From assembly GCA_904063045.1 (NCBI GenBank), contig CAJFCJ010000005.1, positions 3,997,689-4,061,688 on the forward strand: a stretch of 64,000 nucleotides of DNA. Direction: 5' to 3'. The stretch comes from Dimorphilus gyrociliatus. Lineage: Eukaryota; Annelida; Polychaeta; Dinophilidae. Position numbers and translations under genes: made by a program. Numbering within the stretch: position 1 is the stretch's first letter; every line of letters begins with the position of its first letter. Below are positions 47,805-61,374 of the stretch, one piece after another. The notes beneath the pieces are model-generated. The model was not told where the DNA came from, searched no databases, and saw nothing but the letters and a program-made list of their open reading frames with translations.

Positions 47805-50800
47805 ATGAGCGGATTTGTAAATTATCCAATAAAAATGGCAGATAATCGACTAGTTTTTAATCAGAGTGTCGATCAGGTAATTGTGAAAAACTTTTAAAAC
47901 AATAACTATGACTTTAAAACTCAGTAGTTCAATGCTAGATATTAAAAAGCCTTCTGTTTTCGTTTTTCGTCTCTCCTTCCCTATAATATTGATGAGCCAT
48001 CCATTGAAACCAACATCGAAACTACCTAATAGCATTAGAAAACTGCTTAATATAAAAATGCAAATATTTTATTAATAATTATTGTTAAAATATATGAAAA
48101 ATAATTTAATTGATGAAGTATAGGAGTAAGCAAATGTTTAGTAAATCTGGAATTGAAAGTTACATAAAAGTGTCGTAAAATTTCTTTTAAGCTCATTCAT
48201 CATACTTTAATAGTGACTAATTATATATTTACATTACAGGATATTCTTAGCAAAGCGCTGAACAGTTCAGGAGTACTGCTAAATGATGGTGAATTCAATA
48301 AAACACCCAACGCGGTGCACTCTATACCTCAGGCAAGTAATTTCTCAATAGCTTGAAATCGATGAATTTATTACTTGTCGATGAAATTTGACTCTGAATG
48401 TTCATAATTTGGATTCTAAACATTTTTGCCAAAACTTAATAGTGATGGTTTTACAAGTAAAGTCATGATGTATTTCGTCTGCTTCTCTCATTCTAAAGTG
48501 CTAAATAACCATAAGTTTACAAAGCATAAGTTGTTAAATTGTCAGTTTCTAGCCTTGGCTGCAGAAGTTTTACTTACAGTATATAGTTGTATTACGAAAA
48601 GAAGCATATACAGTATTTGCAATTTTTAAGAAGGGACACATGTTTAAAATTGGTTTTGCTTAACCAAGACTTTCTTTAGTCTAAATATTTATTTAATTTT
48701 ACTAAACAGCAGCCAACATTGGTTCGTGTCATACAAGCTCCGATACGAACCCAACCCACACAGCAAATCCAAAATATTACGGTGTTAAAGCAGCCTCAAG
48801 CAACTCCTGTTTACCAACCAAGAATGGTCCAAGTTCAAGGATTGCGAACTGGATCTCCAACAATCATTCACAATGCTTCACATCCCGTTCTGACTCTATC
48901 TGCTCAGGCATCACCTACATCAAATGTTTATGTGGTTCGGAATACAACAAATTCGCCTAAACCGGTAACGATTAGTCATGTACAATCGGCACCGAGCTTG
49001 CTTACTAGTCAACAAGCTGTTCAGGCTACAGACAAAAAGCCTATGATAATTCAAGTTATGCCAAAGTCCACCGAGGAGGTATGAAAATGTTTCTATTTAA
49101 GCATTTTCAACACCCTATTAATTTTAAATCCAATAATTGTACTTAGGTTGTCGAAGAAGACGAAGGAGAAATCCTTCATCAAGCCGAAACCTACTCAATT
49201 TACAAACCGGCAAAAATTCGGCGAGGAGTTTCTCATCCTGATGTTGTCGTTGAATCTGCTTCTTTAGCCAGTGTACTGCCACCTGATCCAGATTTTCAAA
49301 TGAAATTGCCTTTGGAAATAACAGATGAGGGTCATTTATCAGCGATTCAGTACGAGACTGTTCTCTATGCTTGCCAAAGACACGAACAATTGCTACCTGA
49401 TGGAAATCGAGCAGGATTCCTTGTTGGAGATGGTGCCGGTGTAGGAAAAGGTGCTTGTTCTGTTTTTCTAATGTTTATTGTACACCATGGCCGATAAGAC
49501 ATGTACAAAATTTCACAATAGTAGTATAGTTGTATCTTATGTAGTAAATCATTATTTTCTTATAATATTTTAGGAAGAACAATTGCCGGGATAATATATG
49601 AAAATTATTTGAGAAAGAGGAAAAGGGTACTCTGGTTGAGCGTTTCAAATGATTTAAAACTAGATGCCGAAAGGGATCTAAGGGATGTTGGTGCTGGACA
49701 TATTCCTGTGTATAGCTTAAATAAATTAAAGTACAAGAAAATTTCATCGTCCGAGAATGGAAGTATTAAGAAAGGTGTTATTTTTGCAACATACACCTCA
49801 CTCGTTAGCAAAAGTAGTAGTGGGGCCCAAGAAGGACGATACAATTCAAGATACAAGCAACTACTGCATTGGTTAAAAGACAAGGAAGGTTGTTAATTAC
49901 TGTTTCTCTTTCTATATAGTATTTCAATTAGTAACAAGAATTAAGGTTACTTTGTATTGATTTTGATAACAATTAAAATGATTCGGACAAATTTTAACCA
50001 AGAAACCCCTATCGACCTCTCTTTAAAAACATTTTGAAAAATTCTAGGTTTGATAGTCTTCGATGAGTGTCATCGAGCAAAAAATCTTCGACCAGCGGGC
50101 ACTGGAAAGTCGACAAAGACTGGTCAGGCCGTACAAGGTCTACAGACATATCTCAATGATGCTCGTATAGTATACGCTTCTGCTACTGGAGCAACAGAGC
50201 CAGCACACATGGCGTATATGGTTCGATTAGGCTTATGGGGTGAAGGAACTCCTTTTCTTGAATTTTCAGAATTTATATCAACTGTGAATGCTCGTGGAGT
50301 AGCCGCCATGGAATTAGTTGCCATGGATATGAAATTGAGAGGTCTATACATTGCTAGGCAATTAAGTTTCCATGGAGTAACCTTCCATGTTCAAGATGTA
50401 ACACCTCCTGAGAAATTTTTAGAAGTATACGATAAAGCCTGTATCCTATGGCATAAAGTTATTAGGTATTTTCAAACGGCTTTGTCAAAGGTAACGGAAA
50501 TTACTTTTTTAAATAATTGTTATAAAATACCTCTTTTGTTACTCAGTTACCCAATATTTCCAAGAATGTTATGTCACAAGTTTGGTCGGCCCAACAGCGT
50601 TTCTTTCGCAGTCTTTGCATATCGGCTAAACTTGGTAGATGTGCTGAAATGGTGGAAGTTGCTCTGAGATCCGGAAAATGCGTTGTTATTGGTCTTCAAT
50701 CAACTGGTGAATCACAGTTGAGAGATGAATTAGAAGACGGAGGAAACATTGATCAGGATCAATTGTCTTCAGCCACAAAGCATATCTTAGATTCATTAGT

Positions 50801-53085
50801 TAGGAAACATTTCCCTACAGGCGGTGGATTTCCCTCTTTTATTCGAGATAATTCACCATCACCTAGTCCGTCTCCACCTCCACCCAAACGAAAAAAATAC
50901 GAAAGTGAGGAGTCTTCTTCGGATTCCGAAGATTCTGGATCTAGTTCGGATGAAAATCCGTTTTTGGCAAGTGATGATGAAGATCCTTGGTTAAGAGAAA
51001 AGAAATCAAGGAAGAAGAAGAAGCCTCCAAAAGTTTCTTCTTTGACAAATGGTAAGCTAGCTACTAATTCAGATTATTTGAATAGTAATTAATTTGCTAT
51101 TTGTAATTTCAGGTGATTTAGATGAAGACGAGGAGACAAAAACTAACCGCATTGTCGAATCAATTATTTGCTCTGATAAATTAAAAGAATTCTCTGATGG
51201 GAATACCACCGATGAAGATCTTAAATTAAAGAAAATGAAAATTGAATTACTACAAGAAATTGAAGATTTGGGTAAAATATTACCGGGAAACCCTTTAGAT
51301 GATTTAATCGATCGTTTAGGTGGACCAGATAGGGTAGCTGAAATGACAGGTCGAAAAATGCGCATGGTATGTAACGACATGGGAAAATATGATATTGAAC
51401 AAAGACGATGCGACAATCAGCCTATTGAGATGACAAATATCATGGAAAAAGGGGCATTTATGGATGCTGATAAAAAGATTGCGATAATTTCTGATGCTGC
51501 CAGTTCGGGAATATCCTTACACGCCGATAGAAGAGCTATCAACCAAAGTAAAAGGGTTCATATAACGCTTGAATTGCCCTGGTCAGCCGATAGAGCTATT
51601 CAGCAGTTTGGTCGAACACATCGATCAAATCAAGTGTCTGCTCCCGAATATCACTTTTTGATTTCGACATTTGGTGGTGAAAGGCGTTTTGCCGCAACTG
51701 TTGCTAAGAGGTTAGAGAGTTTAGGTGCTTTAACACATGGAGACCGTCGTGCCACTGAGACAAGAGACCTCAGTCAGTTTAACATCGATACAAAATATGG
51801 AAGAGTTGCATTAGAAAGAATGCTTAAAGGCCTTACTAATTGCGGCCCTCTTCTCCCACCACCCCCAGAGGCTGGTCAGGATTTTGTAAGCAGGGCTCAA
51901 AAGGCATTAAAGGCTGTTAACATTTTAGAAAGTTACAATGACGTTTATAACATCGAGAGAGATTCACTAACAATTGGAAAGTTTTTGAATCGTATTTTAT
52001 GTATACCAACTCGCTTGCAAAATGCTATCTTCAAGTATTTTACAGATTATTTGAACACAGCCATCAAAGAAGCAAAAAAGTTTGGTAGTTTTGATGAAGG
52101 CATATTAGATTTGACTTCTGGAGCTGAGTTAGCTAAGGAGATAAATATTAACACATTTGAAAGCAGTATGGGGGGTTCCAGTAAAACTCAATTGGCTTTA
52201 TATCAATTAGCAATAGATAGGGGTATGTCTTATGCCGATGCTTTACATCAGTGGAGACAACACGACGGAGAAAGCGATGGATTTTATAGAGCTAAGACAG
52301 GCTCAACCAGGCTGATTCAATTGGCGATTAAATATTCTAAACCCCAAGCTGCTGGGTATTTTCGATACAAGAAAAGTAACAAGCAAGATGAACAATTGTA
52401 CAAAGTTTATACACCTCATACCGGTAGACAACCTCGATTAACCACCTTTGACAAACTTCAAAAGAAATTCGAAAAGATTGACACGGGAGAAGCAGGAGCT
52501 CTGTGGAAGAAGCAACATTCATTCACTGAAACTGGGTGTCTTCATAAATATCTTAAAAAAACTTGTCACTCGGAAAACTGTTCTCTTGGAATTAGAAATC
52601 AAATTTATCATATTCTAGCCGGAAGTTTACTGTCCGTCTGGGACAAAGTGGAAAGGATATTACAGATGACAAGAAGCGGCGTGCATGAGCGTATGCAGAT
52701 TGTCAGAGTGAGCACAGAGGATGGTAGAAGAATAGTTGGAGTTGTTATTCCGAAGAATTCCGTGCAGCTACTTGAGGAAGTTTTTTCAGGCAAAAAAGAT
52801 TTATACAGTGGATCTGCTCCCTCAAATACTACAAATACCTTCCAGCAGGTTAATGCTGAAAAATCAAACTTTAAAAGAATGTTTGCCACTACAAAAGATA
52901 TACGACCAATTACTTCTCTTCAACAAGACAAAGAACAACCTGTTGAAAAGGAAAAAGCAACCACTCAATCTGTTCCAGTTGCTGAAGAGAAAGTTGAGGC
53001 TGCTCCGGAACCAGAACGAACTGTTCTTCCTGACGAAGACGAAACGTTTCCAGAGGAAAGCTACGAAGATATGCCGACATTTTGA
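47805..53085 (+). CDS. SBNO1: strawberry notch homologue, SF2 helicase-like nuclear regulator, 1357 aa
   Basis: Eight exons close in phase: 47805-47876, 48240-48332, 48710-49078, 49147-49450, 49574-49888, 50048-50490, 50547-51051, 51113-53085. The second intron must use a GC donor (CAG|GCAAGT). A Gln/Pro/Ser-rich N-terminus precedes the conserved core: Walker [10 protein letters not shown] at the exon 4 end, DECH box ([10 protein letters not shown]) and [10 protein letters not shown] in exon 6, and the C-terminal helicase motif [11 protein letters not shown] near residue 870. A Ser/Asp/Glu-rich acidic insert in exon 7 separates the halves. Family role: nuclear co-regulator in Notch and EGFR-dependent transcription. 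Length matches human SBNO1 (about 1390). It is convergent with BZW. Confidence 0.95.
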
Positions 53086-53463
53086 AGTGTATAATTTTTA
53101 CTATTTATATATGTAAAATGTTACACATATATGTTTGTACATATATACGTGTTTGTGTTTATCGGGGAACAGTTTAAATACAATCACGAAATTTTTTCGA
53201 ATGTTAATTAATGACCAACAGGCCTGCCAGTTCGTTGATATTGAAATTTTAAACTGTACGTACATACAGTGTCTACTTTTATAAATATTAAATATATCAT
53301 ATAAGAGCATTTCAAGTATTTTACGTTTAATTTTAATCCAAAATATACATAGTTTTGTACATATAAACCGAAATGTGTCTTAAACATCTTGTTACACAAT
53401 TTACAAATTTGCTTATTAGGTTTTTAAAGTTTTATAAGTTTATTATAATTCGTTTCTTTCTTC
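53086..53463. other. convergent 3' UTRs
   Basis: 378 bp between the stop codons of SBNO and BZW. AT-rich, no exon. Confidence 0.65.
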
Positions 53464-55218
53464 CTAGTTCTCTTCATCATCGGATTCTGTCAAGATTAGA
53501 AAAATATTAGCATTTTAGAGTAATATAGAGAAATTAAGATTCAGTTAATATCTTACCTTCTTCGGCATTCTTAAGCCAATCGACAAATTGGCTAACTTGC
53601 TCGAGGAATACACTCTTTCCCTTGGAAAGATGTCCGTCTTTATGCCATTTCAGAATTGAGTCCTCTCCAACAACATCTGCTTTATAGAATAGGACAACAA
53701 TTCGACCGAATACCTTCATGAATTGCATATTGTCATAGCAGTACTCTTGGCATCTGCGAAGGAGGCACAGTTCAGCTCTTGGAGTACAGCAAGCAGCGGC
53801 TAAAAGTGGAGTGTAACACTTTAGATGTCTTAAAGCTTGATCGGCAACAAGTTCTTCCTTTTTGTTCCATTCGACGGCAGACATAACCTTATTCCAAACT
53901 AAACCAACTAGTTCGACATCGGTTAAACCGCTTTGGGCGCCTTCTGCCTTGATCCATGCCACAATTTCGTTAGCATCGGCCTCGTCTTCGATCAAATTGG
54001 ATAACTGTTCCCCCAGCTGTTTTTTTAGTCCCTGGGAAGCCTTTGAGATTTGCATCTCGGCAATTGAAAGAAGACCCTCAGTTTTAAAATGGGCACAAAA
54101 GTGCTCCGTAGTTCGACGAGTCGAAGGTAAGATGTTTAAAAGCTTATCATCGAGCGATGCTCGACGCAAGCTGGAGGATACATTGTTAGCGTCTTTTTCC
54201 TTTATCCAAATGGCAAACATATCCGTAGCAAAATCTAGAGCAAGGCCGTCCTTTGCCAAATGATCATCAGTGTTGAAAAGAGGTGCCAATGAATTATGTT
54301 TGACAAGACCTTGAGCCATGCACATTCCAACAACCTGTGCAAGACGCTTTCTAGCTTCTGGAGTAAAGGCCTTCAGGAAAATAATCAACTTGCTTAATTC
54401 ATCCTCAAAGGCTTTTTCCAAATATTTATAACGGCGAATAAGTTTAAAAAATACACAATAATATGCTTTCACGTCCTCCTCCGTTTCCGCCAAGAATACA
54501 TAACGTTGGGCCTTTTCGGCACCATCGTCGACGGTATGACCTCCAGGAGCCAACATTCCCCCAGTGAAGAGGACATCGAAGAGTACTTCGCCATATCTGA
54601 TTGATATCAATTGAATTTTATTAGCCCACTAATTCGAATATGATAACAATCACTTACCGTCTATAGTCCAATTTGTTACCGGCCGAATCGAGGAATTTAC
54701 TCAAACTGTCCAAATCGTTACCAGCTTCTTTTAGTCCTGCAACTAGTGAATCACGGAAAGCTTGGGGCTCGTACTTCTCTTTTTCATCTATCAACAAATA
54801 TATCTCTTATGATACGCCTGTTTACAGCTTTCTAAGGTCTATGTCTTGTAATTAGGCTCAGTCTTTTTTTTGTATGTTTAATTGACGTTAGTTTTTCAAT
54901 GTGATTAGCGAATTATTCTATGTACTCATATATCAAAATTTGGGATGGACTGTGTAGATTCTCTATAATCTGTGCTTTTGTGTTAAATTCTGCCCGCGTA
55001 CGGTGCATCATACACAAAATTTTAAAAAATTTTTAAAATTGGCGCCATCCTTTCTCTCTTTAAGTAATATCCGGTTGACCTTCTTTAAGACAAGACATTT
55101 TGCTATGACTCAGAAAGCATGACTAAAACTACGCATATGAATAATTGTAAAACAAACCCCTTTTACGCGTCTTTATGCGCTGGCCTTGTAGAACCGGTTT
55201 TTCTTGCTTTTGACTCAT
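53464..55218 (-). CDS. BZW: eIF5-mimic protein / BZW (basic leucine zipper and W2 domain), 417 aa
   Basis: Exons 55218-55158, 54787-54658, 54596-53557 and 53486-53464 join in phase. The tiny first exon gives MSQKQEKPVLQGQRIKTRKR, the hallmark BZW start, and exon 2 continues YEPQAFRDSLVAG. Exon 3 carries RRYGEVLFDVLFTGGMLAPGG and the rest of the HEAT-like body. The C-terminus is a W2 (eIF5C-type) domain ending in an acidic box (AEEESDDEEN) that mimics the eIF5 tail. Length equals vertebrate BZW1/2 (about 419). Family role: binds eIF2 and eIF3 in place of eIF5, tightens start-codon choice and affects translational control. Intron 1 (54788-55157, 370 bp) is long for this locus and holds a GGATGGCGCC string (minus, 55041-55050). 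Confidence 0.95.
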
Positions 55219-56821
55219 ACAAAACTGGCTGAAAATTAGAGAAAAATATGTTATACCGTATTAAGTGGGTCATTCAGTCTGGCCACTGATGTATCGTATT
55301 GGTTGCCGGTTATTTAATATTTAATATATTTTAAGATTATATGATGTGGCAAAATCAATAACAGTTAATTTGTCAGTAACATCCTGAAGTTAATGTAACG
55401 AACCGTGTTTTAAATGAAAAAGAGAAGCTTCAGACGAACAACAAAAAATTGCTCAGCGAACGGAAGTAATATTACGACCGGATATAAAACCTATTTCTGC
55501 ATACGGTAGGGCCATCTGAAGTATTTTATTGTCGTTATTTTGTTTAAGAAGGGAGTGAAAATTTCCTCTATTTAAACAGGCGACAAGAGAAAATATATAA
55601 TGATCATTAAGCGATATTATAGATAACATTTAATAATTTTAAGATATTCAATGTTCTTTTTTATCTTGGTATTAGTACGCAATATTTAGTTTCTATGCAA
55701 TAACACTGTAAATAACCTGTCAAGTGTTCCCATATTGGGACTGTCTAAATTACGAATTCTAGACTCGACTTGTTATTAAATTTCGCAGCTCGCCTTGTGA
55801 TGATTTATAAGAGCTAATCTTTCGACAGTATCAAGCTCCTCTTATACCTATATTTTACTTGAAATAATCAAAAATGTATTAATAATACAAAACAAATTAA
55901 AGATCTACATGATAGTTTTCACGAATGGGTCAGAAGAAACCCTAAAGACTCTCTATTATAAAAAATAGATTTATTTAGAGATTAACCTAATAAAAAACCA
56001 GGGTTTGGGTAGAGTAGGGAAGGGTTTAAAGGAGAATAAATAGAACATATATTAAATGAAATATTTATAATATACATAATATAAAATCATGTGCAAAAAG
56101 GTTAAGAAATCATTGAAAATCTTTCTACATCCAAGTTTGTATTATGCAATGCTTAATAAAGGAACAAGTTAATTGTAAGTATATAGTTATAACTGAAAAA
56201 ACTGTATATATATATTATTCTAGTGACATTAGACTCTGCATTATTTTTTTCCGAAAAAAATAAACTTTCACTGGAAAAAATATCAATAAACTACAAGAAA
56301 AAATGTTTGAAGTTTCCATTCCAGACAAAACATAGCTAAAAAAATATTATCTAATTGTGGCGATGAGAAAAAAAGGGTCATAAGGAATTATTGACAAAGG
56401 AATATATATATACAGTATATATACCTTATATCATAATTATTATTAATAATATTATTATGAAGCTTACAGTGTATTAAAACATACATCAAAAAAATGTACA
56501 TACTAAAAGTATTGGACTATTCAAATATTATTAGAGATCACTGACGAATTCAATAGCATGCTATGCATAAATGTTGCTAAATATATATATATATATATTT
56601 CTTATATATGTTAATACATAAACTGTATACATATTTTTGTATATAAGTACTCATAAGTATAGAAATTTAAAGCTTATCATAACAAACCGACATGTATATA
56701 TCACTGAAAAAAAAGGAGTACATATAACTACAAATAAATCCTTTTCAAGCATTCTGTTATACTCTAAAAACAAGTGTTATCACCATTTTTTGTAATAATT
56801 ATTATTATTTTCTATAATATT
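55219..56821. other. intergenic
   Basis: BZW promoter and the 3' flank of the pocket-protein gene. Palindromic ACAGTATAT motifs at 56403-56424 and several AT runs. No exon is recognised. Confidence 0.5.
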
Positions 56822-59800
56822 TTAACGATTCATCAACTTATTAGTCATAATAGCGCTTAACTTTACTGCATTCGTTTCATCTTCTTTATCCATCATATCT
56901 CTTAAATTTCTCTTTGTTGATCCAACTGCATTCATTCTATTTAGTAACATATCATTTATTGCTGCAAGGTCACGAGCTGGCGATGTGTGAAAATGATAAA
57001 AAAGCGTTTGTCTCGGTGTAAAGTTATTTGCGTTCGATTGCTTTATAGGGCTAACGTACACCTTTTGGTTGCCTACCCTACGAGGAGAAGTTGAAAAAGG
57101 CCTTGTTGTAGGAAGCGGTGTTAAAGGGGTCGATTCGTTATTTGCATCTGATATGTGTGGTGAGAATTTAACAGCAAATTCTTTGACACGACTCACAAAA
57201 ACAGCATTGTAGAAGCGTATTATGTCGCCTCTTTCGTCTCGATCGAACACAGCGGAAGAACTTCCGGTTAACTTGGTGGGAGTTGGAGGGGCGCTAGTCG
57301 GTGCAGGAAGCGTAGAGGAAGATCTCATTTTTTTTCTATCCGGTTCATCTATTTGTCAGAAAGAAAAAATTATAACGACTATTTATAAAAACGACATATC
57401 GAATATCGCAAAAATGCCAAATATCGTGTTTTCAATTAGGACTTACCGTCTTCCGAAGACCCAGAAATTCCGCGTCTTGATAAAAGAACGCTTCGGTAAA
57501 CATGACTATCAGCTTGAGGTTGTAATCTATAAAAAGTCATGATATCTTGAAAGGATGTACTGCATCCAGTCACTTTTGCAACCGCATATATTGTGCACAT
57601 GATCATTTGATCGATATGCCTGTCTTTCATAACGTCGACATGCTTTGTTAATATAAATTCAAATGTTGTCCACATCTTGGCTCTTAGATCGTCGTCAATT
57701 CTTAATCTTTCGCAAAGATCTCTTAATCGCATACAAGCTAAATAATAAACTTTTCTGAAGAAGAGTGCAATTGAACCAGTTCTCTTCTCTTTTTCTTTTT
57801 CTTTAATGGGAAGTGGCGGTACGTCTTCTTCGGTTATCTTCACTGATGTATCATACTCTTCTTTCTTAGTGTCGGCAGAGAGAACAACCTATAGGAAAAA
57901 ATTCGTGCAGTTACAAATTATTACTAAAGTCTTAGGAGTTATAATAAAATATTTACCGGTTTAGTAGTAATAGGTTTACCAATTAATTGAACAGGGACCA
58001 GTAACCTTCTACCGTCTTTTGTTGTTACTAATTTATATGTATCATTTCCCCGACTAGGAGTCACTCCAGCATGAGGGCTAGCAAATTTGTCGTTTGCCAC
58101 TAATCTTGTTTCAGTAACCTTTTTAGGTTGCGGGGGATCTGGAATGGCGGGAAGCATGACTTCTTCACATTTTGGAACAGGAGATATCTCTAAATAACTC
58201 CATAGCGGACTATTATACGACCATGCACCAGATTCTAAGACTGATTCTTCAATTCTATTTAAATGTTTAACCATTTCCCGACTTAATTGATCCTCCGCTC
58301 TTATCACTAACTCAATAACTTTGTAGAAATTGAATGGAGGTAATTCAAATGTTTCTATTACCCAGGGATAGGTTTTTTGCGAATTATACGAAAATAAAAC
58401 CACTTCAATTGCGCAGGCAAATAGACATTTGTGAAATGTTTCTTTCTCTAGAATTGCTGTCAGATCTTCTTTTTCCTTTTTCATTACTCCCAGAAGAATT
58501 TTATAAAATAAGCATTTGGCCAGCTTAATTCTTTGTATGGCAAAATTATCATTTCCAAATTCCTTACAAAATTCAGAAGAAAGGTTCGCAACTAATTCTT
58601 CAATAAATTCTTTAGGATTTCTCTGGCATTTTTCGAATATAACTAAGAGATTCTCAGATGGAGACGGTTTCTCCCCAGCCAATAGCGAATGTAATTTGTT
58701 GACAGTTTGCGTTGCTGTTGAAACTGGGGTTTCTGATCCCGTTTTAGTGGCTTCTTTCATGTAACGTCGACCAGTTAAAGGAGTTTTCGGTTGGAGAGTG
58801 TGAGTGTAGCTGTAGAAAGAGAATATATAATTTCCTTTTACTATAACATACTAAATAATGGAACAGTAGAAATAAATTTGAATACTTACACCATCCTTCT
58901 TGTTTTCTCAACGTTAGTTCTTCTGACTTCTGCCATATTGACAACGGCATTTGGAGGACCTTGGGTGCGTTCGTGTAATTCGGTATCGGGATGAGCAAAA
59001 TTTCTATCGTCAACATCGCCCTTCGTCAGAACGTATTCGTCATATAATTTATTCACTTGTTTTCGAGAAAATTCAAAATTCGTTTGTTCCAAAACACCCA
59101 TTAATGTATCCAAACTACCCCTAAGATGACCTTTCTCGAATAGAGAATAGATAAAGGGCAACCATTTTTGAGTCCGAAGGTTATACGCTTCGATTCCTGG
59201 AGAAGTTAACATATTTAATGCATTTAACTGCAACTATGGAATTCAAAACCTAAGGTATTTAAATAAAATAAATAGAAAAAAGAAGGCGAGAGGGGTAGGG
59301 TGTATTAGGAACACCGAGAATAAAAAAGGAGAAAGAAATACGGTAATAAAGAGAATATCAATGAAATCAATATATATAGCTTGTTTTCAATCTACTTTAT
59401 AAAAATTTGTATCCCTATTAATTTCCAATAGAGAATATTTACAAAAAACTTTTCTATGGTTCAAATATTTGTCATAGTTCGAAGGTAAAACAGTCGCGTC
59501 TTTGTAAAAAAAGCCGATACAATTACTATATAATACTCTCATGACTATTTCATATACTAGCTAGATATTAGGTTCTTTTCCCTTTTAGTTTTTTTTACCA
59601 GTTAAATAAAAGATAGACAGAAAAATAGTTGAAGATTATTTGTTTATTTGTCTAAGTCTGTCTACTCTTTTTATAACATTGTAAAAAGTTGTTTTCATTC
59701 AGTTGCCTTAAAGATTTTGTCTAGCCTGTTCATTCTTTTAAGTGCCTTCTTTCACAATCGTCTGTCATACTATATACCTATAATAATATTTATTCGTAAT

Positions 59801-61249
59801 TTATTGTCTCTCAATTAATATAAAAGGAAACTACTACGATTTAAAGATTAGTGTTCATACTGTTTGAACTATTCCATTTAAACAAATTTCTTAAGATATT
59901 AGCTTTATACCACTATTTTAAAGTGAATTCTCCCCTGTGAAACTCTATTGTATGCCTTATAATGAACTGAATTGAAAAGAAATTTGTTCGGATCGTCTAT
60001 TTATCATTTTCAACAAAATCCTAAAAGAAGGTTTTCGCGAAATCTACCGTATGATCCAATCAAGTCTGAGCTGATCTTGGTATTGTATGCTTATAAAATA
60101 TTATCTTGTAGGATTTGTTTTATCCTACAAGAAGAAAGTTCAAAGAATAAAATCACACATACCTATACCATCGTAATGATTGCATAACCAATGAATGATA
60201 TTAAAGTCGTCAGGGTGCTTGTTTGAGATGGAACCAGGATTGGATTCCATAAACTGCACTTGATATTGTCTAAAGTTGGGATTAATTAAATCTGTCCGAC
60301 TGGTAAATATTGAATTCAAGTATAGCCAATCTATACAGCAAATTAAGAGATGATAGCTGCTCACTAAATCTTCTTGAACATCATTCATTTTTGATCTGTT
60401 GCGAAGAAATGAATAAAAGAAAAAGAAAAAAAAACCTATTTATTTTAATCAGTTTATGTAAATAAAGAACTTGCGGACAGTTAAATACTTAAAAAACAAG
60501 TTTGAAAAATCGATCATTACCTAAAAATATTACACGGAATTAAGTCGACTTAACAAGTACTAGAAGAAAGATTATTGAAGTATTGATACGTGAAAGTTTA
60601 AAGCAATCATTAAATTATTCAATATTCTTAATTGACAATAAAGTGATATTTATATATTTTCTTGTAGACTAATCAAAAGTAAATATTATTTCGTACACTC
60701 TGTTGAAAACCTATCGACTAACCTTGCTAGGCTGTAACATGACCAACAGAATTGATAGACGTCATTAGCAGTACATGGTAATTTTAGTTTTCTTCCTTTT
60801 GTTTGAACTCTTTGTACCCATACTGGCTTTTGAAATACTGTTAGAAACAGCGTCTGATACTTTTTATAAATCACGAATGTGACATCGAACGATCTTTCAA
60901 TTTGTTGCATTTTTGCTCTGAAATCCTGCGGCATACTTGTCATATCTGCCCAAGAGTGCATCTTTCTAAAGAAATCTGATTCCTCCAGTTTAGAAGATCG
61001 TAATAATCTCGTTAAACTGACACAATTCCCTTGAACAGTATTATTATCAACAGTAGATAGAACAGTCATCCTGCTTTCACTCCATAAGGCCACGGCAAGC
61101 CAGTGCAGCTGCTCCCCCTCCAAGCTATATTGGGATCGTATATTTTCATAAGCATTCCAAGACTCCTCCTTTGTATTTTGATCCATATTCAAATCGGAAC
61201 ATAGATCATTGTAACGTTGTTCCAGGTCCGAGTCGTCCTGTAGAACCAT
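56822..61249 (-). CDS. retinoblastoma-family pocket protein (RBL1/p107-p130-like), 960 aa
   Basis: Six exons close in phase: 61249-60723, 60395-60169, 59196-58890, 58809-57957, 57888-57447, 57348-56822. The N-terminal cyclin-fold region (LCSDLNMDQNTKEESWNAYE, VQGNCVSLTRLLRSSKLEE) is the form found in p107/p130. TPLTGRRYM and the pocket A region follow in exon 4, a charged spacer and pocket B in exon 5 (ALFFRKVYYLACMRLRDL, CTIYAVAKVTG), and a C-terminal RGDIIRFYNAVFVSRVK with VYVSPIK and TPRQTLFYHFHTSP. Family role: binds E2F/DP and chromatin partners to repress cell-cycle genes; the SP/TP sites are CDK targets. The 972-bp intron after exon 2 is unusually long. A consensus E2F site lies upstream of the start. 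Confidence 0.95.
59197..60168. other. long intron of the pocket-protein gene
   Basis: 972 bp, mostly AT-rich. The open frame at 59972-60187 (plus) overlaps the conserved exon antisense and has no support. No repeat family is recognised. Confidence 0.55.
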
Positions 61250-61341
61250 TTTTTAGATGGTTTTTTAGGTGATTTTCGTCCAGTTCAGAAGGAGTATACG
61301 CACAGGAAGTGGTTTTGTTCTTGAGTTCTGATTCCGGTAGT

Positions 61342-61374
61342 TTTCGCGCCAAATATTCTGTGCTCCGCGCCAAT
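61342..61374. promoter_or_regulatory. E2F site with CCAAT box upstream of the pocket-protein gene
   Basis: TTTCGCGCCAAA at 61342-61353 fits the full animal E2F consensus TTTSGCGCSAAA in its 10-bp core. A second GC-rich half site (TCCGCGCCAA, 61364-61373) runs into a CCAAT box at 61370-61374. An inverted CCAAT (ATTGG) and TTTGAA follow at 61426-61437. The distance to the start codon is about 95-190 bp. The arrangement suggests feedback control of the gene by its own E2F partners. Confidence 0.6.
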
